64,000 bases of DNA from Diplolepis rosae. Lineage: Eukaryota > Arthropoda > Insecta > Hymenoptera > Diplolepididae. Positions 32,110 through 42,598 of the stretch are shown here, piece by piece (position 1 is the first letter of the stretch; every line of letters begins with the position of its first letter). The DNA is taken from assembly GCA_030998225.1 (NCBI GenBank), contig JAPYXD010000450.1, positions 1,116,001-1,180,000 on the forward strand. Direction: 5' to 3'. Made by a program: the position numbers and the translations under genes. The notes beneath the pieces were generated by a model that saw only the letters and a program-made list of their open reading frames with translations, made no database searches and was not told the DNA's origin.

Positions 32110-32607
32110 TCAAATTTCGTTTCGTTTAATTTGTTTTTTACAATTTTCCATAGTATGGCCCCTCAAATAACAATACTCGCAGCAAGTTTCCCATTTGTAC
32201 AATTTGATTAATAGAGTCGCGGGGTTGTCCATACAAATAACGTACTGCTCGACCCTAATGTTACAATCATTTTTTTCCTCGCTAAAAAAATACAGCTTTT
32301 CAAAGGCCGTTAACATTTTTCTCGCGGCCTCGTGTTCTGCGCTACGTATATTTCTTTCCCCGTTGCTTATGGTACTGAATTTATTCTCGCGTCTGCGGTC
32401 TTCTACTTCGCACCTAACGACGAAAATTTTTGCGTTATCCGCTCCCGTGGTTTCCTCTAATGCGTATTTTGGTTTAGTAAAACTGTGCTCTGCCGCCAGC
32501 TCCCCTAACTGCCCTTTAGCGAACCGTAGGTTATTTATCTCCCCTTTTGGATGAAGGGTGGCGGGGTATATCGTTCCCTTTGGTGGTTGCGTATTAATGA
32601 CGGACAT
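32110..32607 (-). CDS. dsRNA-binding-like protein with CCHC knuckle (retroviral accessory ORF)
   Basis: Intact 165-residue ORF starting with ATG at 32607, 41 bases after the integrase stop and about 120 bases before the env frame. Residues about 30-106 follow the dsRBD pattern: helix QLGELAAEHS, KPKYALEETTGADNAKIFVV strand segment, KFSTISNG turn, and SAEHEAARKMLTAF helix. The usual basic KKxAK RNA-contact motif is mostly replaced (NIRSAE), so binding strength is uncertain. Residues 143-156 form C-x2-C-x4-H-x4-C, a retroviral-type zinc knuckle. A strong splice acceptor lies just upstream (32615-32638), implying a spliced subgenomic mRNA. No frame lesion, unlike the neighbouring pol. Possible roles: RNA binding in packaging, or suppression of RNA interference; both are inference. 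Confidence 0.65.
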   Translation of the reverse strand: MSVINTQPPKGTIYPATLHPKGEINNLRFAKGQLGELAAEHSFTKPKYALEETTGADNAKIFVVRCEVEDRRRENKFSTISNGERNIRSAEHEAARKMLTAFEKLYFFSEEKNDCNIRVEQYVICMDNPATLLIKLYKWETCCEYCYLRGHTMENCKKQIKRNEI

Positions 32608-32613
32608 GACTTT

Positions 32614-32638
32614 CCTGTAAAAGAAAATTGGGTTAGTA
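32614..32638 (-). promoter_or_regulatory. Branch point and 3' splice site before the accessory ORF
   Basis: On the minus strand TACTAAC (32638-32632), then CAATTTTCTTTTACAG and the exon from 32614, seven bases before the ATG. The spacing of branch A to AG is 18 bases. It would place the ORF as the first one on a spliced RNA. The matching donor, probably in the leader or gag start, was not located. Confidence 0.7.
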
Positions 32639-32648
32639 ATTTTAAATT

Positions 32649-33240
32649 TTAGTTGTGTACTAACTTAAGTTTATTAAAATGTTTCTGGAATAGTTTTCCG
32701 TCGGGTTTTTCCAAGATGGCGTTGTTTTTGTCTAATATTTTTATAAGGGTGTAGGGGCCATAATATTTATTATCCAATTTCCCGTGTTTTTTGGCTTCCT
32801 TTTCAACGTATACTTGATCTCCTACCTTTCCTAAAAATGGCTTTGCCTTTCGATCATAATTTTCTTTTGAGTGTTCCTTCGCGGTGATCAAATTTTTCGC
32901 TGCTATTAATTTGATTTCCGATAGTCTTAATATCAATTCCTGCAGATAGGTCCCGTAGGTTTCTAATTTTTCGGGGTCTGGAAATGAACTGGGGGTGCGG
33001 GAGGTTTCACCAAATACTATTTTAAAGGGTGTAAATTTAGTGGCTTCATGTATTGAGGTGTTGTATGCAAACATCGCGAAGGGTAGAAGTTGGTCCCAAT
33101 CGTCATAGGTTTCTGCATACGTCCTTATGTAGTCCATCAATACGGCATGGCTTCTTTCCAGGGATCCGTTTGATTGCGGCCTATATCCAGAGGTGGTAAC
33201 TTGTTTTACCCCGAAAATTTTAGATTATTTTATGAGTAAA
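32649..33240 (-). pseudogene. Integrase, C-terminal part
   Basis: The frame (main open part 33140-32649) carries the end of the integrase core, with the catalytic Glu region (GSLERSHAV near 33150), and the C-terminal domain with FAYNTSIHEATKFTPFKIVFG and DNKYYGPYTLIKIL. It returns to the same frame as RT after a frame change and a stop near 33240. Confidence 0.85.
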
Positions 33241-33618
33241 TTATTGATGAAACTTCCACCCCCCGTCTGTGAGTATGGCTCTCGGGGCTCCATATTGTGA
33301 GAATAAGTGTTTTGCTATTGCATGAGCGATAGTAGTTGCCGAAATATCGGGTATGGGGACGGCTATGCAGTATTTAGATAAATTGTCCTGCATAGTGAGA
33401 ATATGTTTATTACCGTCAGGGGTGGTAGGCAATTTCCCAACTGTGTCTAAGGATACTTTGTCGAAGGTGTCGAGGGGTGTATCAGGGATTAACATGGGTT
33501 TGTGAATTTTTGCCCGTACAATTTTTTGTTTCTGGCAAATGTCACATTTTCTGACAAATTCAGTAACTTGATCTTTTAGGCCTGGCCACACGTATATTTC
33601 TCTAATTCTTCGATACAA
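33241..33618 (-). pseudogene. Integrase, zinc-binding domain and core
   Basis: Seen: an HHCC-type domain ending C-D-I-C-Q-K-Q and the core with LDTVGKLP and ILTDGG holding two catalytic Asp. This part lies in a different frame from the upstream pol (change near 33590-33618) and stops at 33241, so the integrase is split over two frames. Confidence 0.85.
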
Positions 33619-34700
33619 TTATTCATCCCTTTGTGACCCCCAATTTTACTCTGATTATTTTCAGAAATAATTTCAGTACATAACTCCTCTGGGGGTACGT
33701 TTACGTTACCATAACATATCGTTATTTCTATTTTTGAATTAGTGAATTCTTGAGTTAGCATCTCGCGCAATTTTCCTTTTGGTAATGTGTCACTAAAATC
33801 TCCATGTTTAGAAATGCGAAATTCCGAAATATTTTCCTTTTCTAAAGCTATTCTCAAATTATGCACGGCTACCTTAACGTATTCCTCGTTTATCTCATTA
33901 AAATGGTTTTGTTTAACTATGAGTGAATATATGTTAAAGCGTCTATGTGGAGTGATAAGCACTTCTCCTATTTTAGGTTTCCTATCTTTCAGATCCTGAG
34001 GGTCTACTGCTCCCAAGTCCACTAGTAGTCGGCTCACGAGGGTGATCGACGATCGCGAATGGTCAGACGGCGAACTAGTAGTATCCATAGTAAGTTCGTC
34101 TGAGTATATAGGTATATTTATTCCCATTCTGCGAGTATTATTTTTGTCAGTTGATACATTGAAATTAGGGTCGTTATCAAGTTTTTCTGGAAAGGGCGTG
34201 GAAATAGCCCTGGGTTTTCTTAGTGCTGAGGGGGTATATTTGCCTAAAGCATCCGGGGTTGAAGCTATTCCAGGGTGAAAAGTTACACTTTCTCTGGTGT
34301 GAGCGTGTAGATTTCTGACCGGGGCTTCTTCATCTAAAGATGAAATACCGGCGTCCAGATTTTCCTTACTTTCGGAATTTATCACCTTTCCTTTTTCCTG
34401 AGTCTCTTTTAGTAATTCTTCAGCTATTTTTATAACTGATTCAATCCTGTTCGTGATTTCGGTCTTGCTTTCAGGTTCCATTTCTTCAATGGCATCAAGG
34501 AGCTCTTGATTATTTTCTCCTTCTGAAACTGCTGTGACTTCAAGAAGTGGGGCTTCTTCATTCACTTCTGTCTTCTCCAGCCAGTCTTCATGTGCCTTCA
34601 AGGATTGTTCAAATCGTAAAAATGATTTCTCTATATTTTCTTTAGTGGAATCAGGCCGTTTTTGTTCCATCTGGTCTTTTTCCTGTTCTTATTCCGTCGT
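33576..34700 (-). CDS. Pol tether region between RNase H and integrase
   Basis: An open stretch of about 360 codons (ATG at 34670, with the same frame entering from RNase H through an in-frame stop near 34690). The first half is acidic and Ser/Thr-rich; the second half (about 34000-33640) looks folded: IGEVLITPHRRFNIYSLIVK, VAVHNLRIALEKENI, IEITICYGN, then GGHKGMNN, which begins the integrase zinc domain. A comparable module sits at this place in many insect gypsy Pol proteins; its role is unknown to me. It is longer than most because of the acidic linker. Confidence 0.65.
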
Positions 34701-36263
34701 ACTGTCATCACTGTCGCTGGGTGGCGGACTCACCGTTTTAATGGGTCCTGCTTCTTGCTTTTCGGTCATAGGGGTTAACTCTTCCTGATCTTCTGGGAAG
34801 AATTCAGTTGAGTACTCTGGTGCTTTTGCCGGTGCACTCTTAGGTATTGTTGATAGGGCGTCAGAATTAGTATTTAATTTTCCTGGTTTGTATTTAAATT
34901 CATATTCGTAGTCTCTTAATTTTAATCTCCAGCGAATCAGTCTTTGGCCTGGATCTTTTACAGAATCTATCCACCTGAGGGGCTAATGGTCGCTCATGAG
35001 GGTAAATTTTCTTCCATAAATGTAGGGTCGAAATTGTTGTACCGCGTAAAGAACCGCAAGGCATTCCTTCTCCGTGGTAGAATAATTTAATTCAGGTCCA
35101 ACTAACACCCTTGACATATATGCTACAGGGAGATCCATTCCATCCTTTTCTTGGCTTAGAACGGCTCCTATTGCATAGTCAGAAGCGTCAGTGGTTACTG
35201 TAAAGGGATTTTCAAAATCAGGGTATTGTAATATGGGGCTCTCACACAGAGCCTGTCGTAGATCCTTGAAGCTCTTCTCTTCCTCCGGTCCCCATTTAAA
35301 TACTACTTCCTTTTTAAATAAATTTGATAGAGGCTTTGCTCTTGCTGAGAAGTCCTTGATGAATCTTCTGTAATATCCAGCTAGTCCTAGGAATTGTTTT
35401 ATGTTTCTTGGTGTTTTTGGTCTGGGAAAATTTTGAACAGCCTCGATCTTTTTAGGATCTGGCTTTACTCCTTTGTCTGTAATTATGTGCCCTAAATATG
35501 CTATTTCTTTGAAAAGAAATTCGCACTTTTCCGGTTGTAGTGACAGGTTGGCTTCTTTCAGTTGTTTGAGAAGATGTCTTACCTTTTTTCCGTGATCTTC
35601 TAAGTCTTTGGCGTATATTACTATGTCGTCCAGGTAGACAAATAGTTCTGTCCCCTGTAGCCCTAATAGGACTTGGTCCATTAGGCGCTGGAATGTAGCC
35701 GGCGAATTTTTCAATCCCATGGGCATTCTGACGTACTCGTAGTGCCCATTCAATGATGAAAACGCTGTTTTTTGTCTATCATTCGGGTCTAGTTCTATTT
35801 GATGGAAACCACTGTCTAGATCAAAAATAGAGAAATATTGTGCAGTACCTAAATGATCTAAAATATCTGCAGTATTTGGCAATGGGTATGCATCCCCAAT
35901 TGTTTTCTCGTTTAGAAGCCGAAAGTCAATTACTATTCTCCATTTCTTCTTTCCTGTGGCGTCTATCTTCTTGGGTATAATCAGTAGGGGTGAGTTATAA
36001 GGAGATTTTGAGTTTTGAATTGCTCCTTCTGTCTTCATTTTTTGTATTACTCTCTCAACTTCTTCCCTTTGAGAGGGTGAAAATCGGTATGGTCTGGTGT
36101 TAATAGGTACGTCGTCCAAGGTGTGAATTCTGTGCCGTACTAAATGAGTGGGGGTCAGAGATTCTCCCAGAAGGTAAAAAGTATCAGGAAAGTCTCTAAT
36201 TATCTCTAGTACGTGTTCCTTTTCCTCGGGGTTTAAATGATCTAGTCGAAGGTGTTTTATCAC
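34701..36263 (-). CDS. Reverse transcriptase and RNase H
   Basis: Open from 36263 to a stop at 34983, with the same frame continuing beyond. Seen: RT core with FDLDSGFHQI and YLDDIVIY (catalytic Asp present), the connection region PRNIKQFLGLAGYYRRFI, and RNase H with TVTTDASDYAIGAVL and YSTTEKECLAVLYA. The stop falls inside the RNase H end (after LMSDH), so C-terminal RNase H residues and the tether would need readthrough. RT itself appears complete. Confidence 0.92.
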
Positions 36264-36376
36264 CTCTTCAGCCTTATTTACTGGGGGTGAATAATCTTCG
36301 TCTGTGGAGTATTCGTCGAAATCTTCTCCTGGAAATTTGTAATATTCAAAGGGGATGATTCGTTGCGGGGGTAATT

Positions 36377-36840
36377 CTATTTCGAGGTCATCATCGGTGG
36401 TGTTAATAGCGAATACATGACAAATTCCATTCGATTGGGGTTCAAATGCGTCACAATAGTGTTATGCCAAAATGATATTTCCACCTTCTCTTGTCGAAGA
36501 TATTCTCGACCTAATATTCCATCTGTGCTTATGGGGAAATCAGAATGTACAACATGAAAAGTGATTTGAGATTTCATTAATTCGATGTTTACAGTGCCTA
36601 TGGTCGAAATTCTACTTTGTGTGATTCCTGTAAATTCTATTGCTTCATTTTCATTAACCAGTAGGTCCTCATCTACAGCATCTAATTTAATAACATTTAT
36701 GTCCGCACCTGTTCCCACCAAAAACCTTGCCTTTGACTGTAAAAGTTCATTCGTCGAAAGCTCTACTACTGGGGATTCTCGACTGAGTTTGGTACAGAAG
36801 ATTTTTCTTGCTTCTTGAGAAATCTCACGCTGTTCTGACG
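36377..36840 (-). pseudogene. Retroviral aspartic protease, active site altered
   Basis: The frame entering from the gag end reads through a protease fold: a VGTGADINVIK segment where the family has Asp at the second position of this quote, then GTVNIEL, ITFHVV and STDGILGREYL, the flap-to-C-terminal part. The catalytic Asp is replaced by Gly, so no protease activity is expected. It overlaps or abuts the gag stop at 36841 in a shifted frame, as usual for retroviral gag-pro junctions. Confidence 0.8.
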
Positions 36841-37901
36841 CTATGTTTTCTCCACGCTCGTCGTCGCGTCTGTTCGGCGAGCGGAGTTGAAGTTTAAATA
36901 ATTTTTATTAGCTGGAACGGGTGATTGTGCTCTCGGCGGTGTATTAGTTCCTTTATATGGGTAATTATGGTTAGGGTAAGGGTTGTTTGATGCGAGCGAA
37001 CCTGGATAATACGGATAAGGTTGGTAGGGTAAATAAGGTGGGTATTGAAATGGGGGTGCGTAATTATTCGGGTAATTAAGCACTATTGGTGATGTAGGTG
37101 TCCTTATTATCCCTGTTGTTCCTTGTCTGGGTTCCGTTGCTCTATTCCTGTCCGTTGATGATGCAAACCTAACATGAGGGCTCGGGCTTCTGTCTCTTGA
37201 TCCTGTATAAGGTGTGGAATATCGATTTTCCGCAATATTATTCATAGGAAAATGGGGGTTTAATTGATGTCGAGCCTCATACTCGAGTGCGTACTTTAAT
37301 GCTGATTCCAATGACGATGGATTCCGTGATTCCACTATTCCTGATATTACATCGGGTAGTCCTCGGATGAAAGCTTCTAAGGCGCAATCATTTAAGGGTA
37401 GTAACATTTGCTCTGCGTTCTTATATTTGTCTTCTAAAGCCGCTTGAGCTCCGGATTTAAGTAGGGTGATTCTGTCATAAAACTCGCTTACACTTTCGCA
37501 GCGAGACATCCTAATTGTGGATATTTCATGTAAATACCACGAGTAGGTTTTGTGGGGGGCAAAGCGCTGTTTAAGATGTTGTATTAAGTCAGTTATTGTA
37601 GAAAAGGTTTTTCCGTGAGTGCTATTTCTTGCTGCACCCATTAATCGCGCTAGTACCGCCATTATGTACTGCCTTTCGCAATTTGCAGGTACACTGGATT
37701 CTCCGTTTAAAACATCTTGAATGAAGTCCCTAACTGGCATATTTTTCCGTTAAAAGTGGGTATATTCATCACTCCTTGCTGTATAGCAAAACATTCCGCC
37801 ATTGAAATGACCATGTCGTCACTAAGGGTGCGTGAGATGTTCCTTGTGAACTCTCCACCCTGCGTTTTGTCATGAGTGGTACTATTTTTGTCGTGAGGCA
37901 T
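36841..37901 (-). pseudogene. Gag, one frame change
   Basis: ATG at 37901 (MPHDKNS); the frame changes near 37735 and then runs open to 36841. Seen: the insect gypsy Gag core (YIMAVLARLMGAARN, FAPHKTYSWYLHEI, EFYDRITLLKSGAQ, FIRGLPDVISGIVESRNPSSLESAL) and a long Pro/Tyr-rich tail (PYLPYQPYPYYPGS). No CCHC knuckle occurs in Gag here, while one is present in the accessory ORF at 32110-32607. Gag forms the particle core. Confidence 0.85.
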
Positions 37902-38298
37902 TTTGATTTATTTTTAGTTATTTTCAAGTTAAATGCAATCCGTTATAATATAGTTTTTCCAGAAAACGGGAGTTTCGAATGCTCTTTATGTGTAAGATTA
38001 TATTGAATTTAATACCTTATACTTAATTTTAATTAATGATGAAAAACCGACTTTTTCAAAAATTAATTAAATTAATTAAATTAATTATTATTGATTATTA
38101 ATTATTATTGATTAAAAAAATTAATAAATCAAATTGCTAGTGTAATGTGAAAATTTGTTTTCAAAAACAGAAATTAGTCCTTCCAAAATTAAGTTGCCCT
38201 ATATAAAATGCTTATTGTTATTATTATTATAATTATATCTATTTTTATTTCCAGTATTGTAATTTTTCTAAGAAATTTTTAGACTTTGTCCGGAATAT

Positions 38299-38625
38299 TT
38301 ATTTTGAAAGAGTTGGAAACGATTTTCCAATAACTCCGGCTATTCCTGTACCTATTTCTGGATTTATAATGCTGAATTCGATTTCTTGCTTTAATATGGG
38401 GATTTTTATTACACCACTTGTTGTAAGGGTGGCGTTGTGAATAATGTAAATTTTGAGATGATTGATATTGTTGAAAGAGGCTAACTTTTCCTTCTGGATT
38501 AGATTAATTGTTAATTTTGGGTCGTATAAAAAGTCGCCTACTTTGTCTTTTAATAAGTCGGAATAAATTGAAACTATAGTATTTGAATCGTGTTTAAACA
38601 CTATATGTGAGTTTTTATGTGCCAT
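38299..38625 (-). CDS. Small ORF upstream of gag, protease-like without active site
   Basis: ATG at 38625, 108 residues, intact. The second half resembles the retroviral protease fold of the same element: DPKLTINLIQKEKL aligns with the region around the active-site turn, and TGIAGVIGKSFP with TDGILGREYL. The DTG triad is absent. About 400 bases separate it from gag. It may be a decayed duplicate of protease or a leader-encoded accessory protein. No other domain seen. Confidence 0.4.
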   Translation of the reverse strand: MAHKNSHIVFKHDSNTIVSIYSDLLKDKVGDFLYDPKLTINLIQKEKLASFNNINHLKIYIIHNATLTTSGVIKIPILKQEIEFSIINPEIGTGIAGVIGKSFPTLSK

Positions 38626-40491
38626 ACAATTTTTATTACTGTATTCTTATTTTTAAGTGTACTTTACCGATCTTAATTTTTTAACTTATTCCGGATAATA
38701 ATATTTTATATAATTATCCCTAAATTTTTTCCTTCTGTGAGCAAAATTGATAATTTTTTTTATTTTTTTTTTAAATTTTGATAAACTATTCTGTAGACCT
38801 TAATTTCTTCTTCCTTGGTTGCCTTGACCGTATGGTCGCGAATTTTGATTGCTGCTAGCAAATCAGCTGTTATAGTATTGAAATTGATTCTTTATCGTTT
38901 TGTATGAGAATCTGTTCAAAGTGTTGAATTTATATATAAATAAAAACTATTATAATTCAATTATTATTATATACTATAATATCCTAGTTACCTTGAATTT
39001 TTGTTTTTAATCGTTAATTTAGAAAATTTTATTTATTGCTGAATTCGTTTATTTATTCGTTTGTAATTGTTTATTGTTAAATGAATGAGGTAATTCTAAT
39101 TTTTGAGTTATTATTGTCAATTTATGTGTATTAACAACTTGCGTTTTCGGTGATACAAAAATAATTAAGCCAGACTCAAGCACAAACCCTTAATTAATCT
39201 TTAAAATCACAGAAAATGTTTATTGTTAATAAACAAACAAAAAATTTGTTTAATGTCACAGAATTTAAGAGATGCAAGATTGGACAAGCTAGACTCAAGC
39301 ACAGACTCTTGGACAATCTTTGCAATCAAAAATATTCTGTTATCTAACAAAGTTAAAATGAAAGTTATAAACAATTACAATGCTAGCACTTCGAACTTTG
39401 CCTTACCCAGTCGATCGTCATCGATAGTGACCGTTCAACGAGTCTAAAAAGGACTTATACTCCCGTGTGCTGTTCTTGTCTTGTTTTAAACTTAAATTCA
39501 AACTTAGTTAACAATTTGAAAATTTTAGTAGTACGGAATTAGACAAGCCAGGCTGAAGCTCAAAACCTTGTATAATTTTAGGACTTTCAGAAATTCGTAT
39601 GATTATAAAATTTTGAATTTAAATATTCAATGTCTTAATACTATAAGTTTATTCAGGTAATGGTTGAGACACAATTTCCTGCGTAAACTCTAGGTAGAAA
39701 AACCTCTGAATTTTAAATTGATTTAAATCAAAATAATGATGTTTTACTTTTTTCTATACTTTTTAAACCCTTCACTTGCACAATCTTGCTACAAAGAATA
39801 CATGCAAGGTTTATCCAGGGTAATTCGCTGATGTTATTGACGATGGCAGAGCTTGTGATCACACGAAGTATACCAACGATTAAAATAAAATAATTTATTT
39901 TAAGATTTAATTCCAATTATGTAAATTTTGACGAGTAGAAATATCTTATCTAATTATTTCTACTAAACTTATAATTTTGTAATTTTGAAAATTCCTAAAT
40001 TTCGAAGCTTTTATTTATGCACAATTTTTATTCGAAATAATTGCACATTTTTGTTTGTGGGTAGGTTGTCACTTGTCAGGTCTATGGGCCCTGAGTTGTT
40101 CACAATGATAATAAAACACTGAATTTACGAATATATAAGGTAATTTATTATAAATAAATAAGTTGTTGCACAAGTTTTCATAAAATGATACTTAGTTGGT
40201 AACTTACTTGTCTACTCTTAAATTAGAGGGCAAAAGAGAGAATTGTCGTTTATTACTCCTATTATTGCAAGTCATCGCGCACAAATCCTTGCAGGAAAGT
40301 TGGGTTTCGTTTGAGTCTCCGTGTGGTAGCAAAACAACGATAAATTTTGCAGGAAGTATGGTGTAAGGGATGCAAGTCCACCAGCAACTGATGTGATCAA
40401 TTATCCGCTTACGTATCTTGCTAAATACACGAGAAATGAATCAAACATGCACTTGTTAACAAGATAGGTTAGTGCGTCCCGATTTCAGAAA
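38626..40491 (-). other. Long 5' leader of the endogenous retrovirus
   Basis: About 1.9 kb between the 5' LTR and the first ORF with no long frame. Three diverged copies of an AGACTCAAGCACARACYCTTG-type unit (near 39170, 39287 and 39545) may be structured leader repeats. No primer binding site with a tRNA match was recognised beside the LTR at 40491. Confidence 0.5.
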
Positions 40492-41584
40492 TGAATCACT
40501 ATTAACCGACACGACTAAATACGACGATGCACGTAATCCAAAGGAACTATCTAGCACTACGGTTTCCGGACTTGCACCACTTAAGGACCAAGGATTTTAT
40601 TTACCGAGTACCGAATGTTGAGTTTGTCATAGAAATCCAATGAGACTTACGTTTATCGAAGGATCTGCTCACGACGTTGAATTACCGGTCCAGACCTAAC
40701 AACCGTACAACTGTTCGGAACTTAATGACAAACCTCCAGAGGTGAATCTGGGGTATATATACTATTGATGATTCTATTAGTGGGAGCAGATCAACGTAAA
40801 TCGGTGGCACGGCACGTTCGAATCGCAAATCGGTGGCAAGGCACGTTCGAATCGCAAATCGGTGGCCAGGCACGATCTCTGCAAGGGTTCATGAGTTCAT
40901 CTCTTCTATTGCCCAATTTTATTTCTAGTTTCCAAATAAATGCATTTTTAATTACTCATTTCTGCATTTATTTGTTTATAATTTGTGTTAGTTATTTTAT
41001 GAAGTATGATCATTAATTGATTGCCAATGATCAGTCAATCAATTTCTTATCTACGATCCATAATCAATGATCGATTTTTATTCATTGATCGTGATCGATT
41101 CATCGGCAATCAATACATAATGGCAATAATATTGATCAATACTATTTTACTACCCGAGATATTAATAATAGTTATGGTGTAATGTTGATACATAATTAAT
41201 ATTAACATAATAATGATTATAATATTTAGTCATTATAATTAATGAGGCTGTGCCGATAACTTCTCATTCTCTCATTAGGTTATTAGCACAGCGTTACTAC
41301 TTTATCGGCACGCGGTGTGAGTTACTGACTCATTACCGCGTGTGCAATTACCATACAGACAGAGCGCTGTTCTTCTTTATCTCTTATTACCCTGTGTCAA
41401 ACCGATTCGTCGACGTGAGGTATACATAGGTTTAACTCATGCACACAGCTACCCGGTCCATATGATAATTTATCATAGGAACACTATTATATTTGAATGG
41501 GGTCTTCCTCGTTATCCTTGGTGTTTGGTGTGTTGCCCTTGCGCAGGGGCAATATAAAATTTTAAAAGGTCCTGGGATGTAACA
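40492..41584 (-). repeat. 5' LTR of the endogenous retrovirus
   Basis: 1093 bp; ends on the minus strand are TGTTACATCCC and GTGATTCA. It matches the left LTR with scattered differences, so the insertion is old. It includes two units of the 29-bp tandem seen three times in the other LTR, and a TTGATC/GATCAA-rich part (near 41010-41120). Confidence 0.9.
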
Positions 41585-41922
41585 CGTGTACGCGCGAACT
41601 GATAAGATAAACTTTTGTATTCTCTTGAACACATTACGAACCAGTCAGAAGGAAGATTTCCCTTGGCACGCTTGCGCAATCTATCGAAAACGGTATAAAT
41701 GCCACTTCTCTCTTCTTGTCTAAATGCATACTCACCCTGTCCAGTGATCCCAGACAGTGATCGCAGAACGTCAATCAAGCGCGCCGTATCGGCGTGTCCC
41801 CACTTCCTCGCTTCGATTTTACGCTTTCGGCTGTTGAGTCTGGATTGAAAATTATGTTTCTGCGACTTCGTGTGAAAGTAGCACGAAGCAGATGACAAAT
41901 TTAAAATCACGGAATATATCAT
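41585..41922 (-). CDS. Unknown ORF fragment cut by the LTR
   Basis: The minus frame from 41922 is open into the LTR; its own part ends at 41585. It has a charged, helical look with ADTARLIDVLRSLSGITG, EERSGIYTVFDRLRKR and GNLPSDWFVMCSREYKS. I do not recognise a family. It may be a coding exon into which the retrovirus inserted, or another transposon. Confidence 0.3.
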
Positions 41923-42598
41923 TTAATATATTACCTTTCTCTCTTATATATTTTTGAAAACATTTACCTAAAATGAATATCGAAACATTTCATTTTGAAT
42001 TTTAGGATGATTTAAATACTTGAAAATCCATTTTCTAGTGGAATTTATAGTAAAAAAATATTTAAAGTTTTAAAACAAAATATCAATTTCAATATTTTAG
42101 TTATGCAAATCAAATAAATCAGTTATAAAATTATGTAAAGAATATTATAATATTAAAAAATGATAAAATATGATATTGAAGTTGAAAAATAAAATACTAA
42201 AATACCTGAGCAATACATAAATTATATATTATCATACATTCGACATTATACAGTAGAATTTCTTCTCTGGTATAAAGCAACATTAAAAGAAATTTCATCC
42301 AAATAAAATACTCTGGAAACTTTTTGAAATACGTAATATTATTCACATATAAATTTCATTATAAAACTGTGAATAAAAGGTTTCAATATTAAAAAAAACA
42401 AAATTACATCTAAATTTGCATAGGAAATTACACTTTACGATTTCTTTTACATCAAATTTAAATATTAAATATTTATTTCGAATAAAATAGTTTCTAAAAA
42501 TTTTTATAATACGTGGATTAACTATACCAATTAAAAAATTAAGTGGAAAATATTTTATTTAATAAAAAATGAGAAATTAAGGTTAAAAATCTACATTC
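41923..42598. other. AT-rich spacer
   Basis: No gene or repeat recognised. Confidence 0.4.

Larger units (their letters stand above)
22393..41584 (-). mobile_element. Endogenous retrovirus, errantivirus type, with env
   Basis: Two related LTRs (22393-24973, which contains an insertion, and 40492-41584) flank, on the minus strand, a leader, gag, protease, RT/RNase H, tether, integrase, a small dsRNA-binding-like ORF and env, followed by ~5 kb of cargo. A Pol of Ty3/gypsy type plus a Baculo-F-like env is the errantivirus plan. Gag and pol have several stops and frame changes, and the protease lacks its catalytic Asp, so this copy is defective. No target duplication matches outside the LTRs (...CCGAAAAA on the left, CGTGTACG on the right), which suggests recombination or a rearranged end. 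No TGG-type primer site was seen next to the 5' LTR. Confidence 0.85.
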
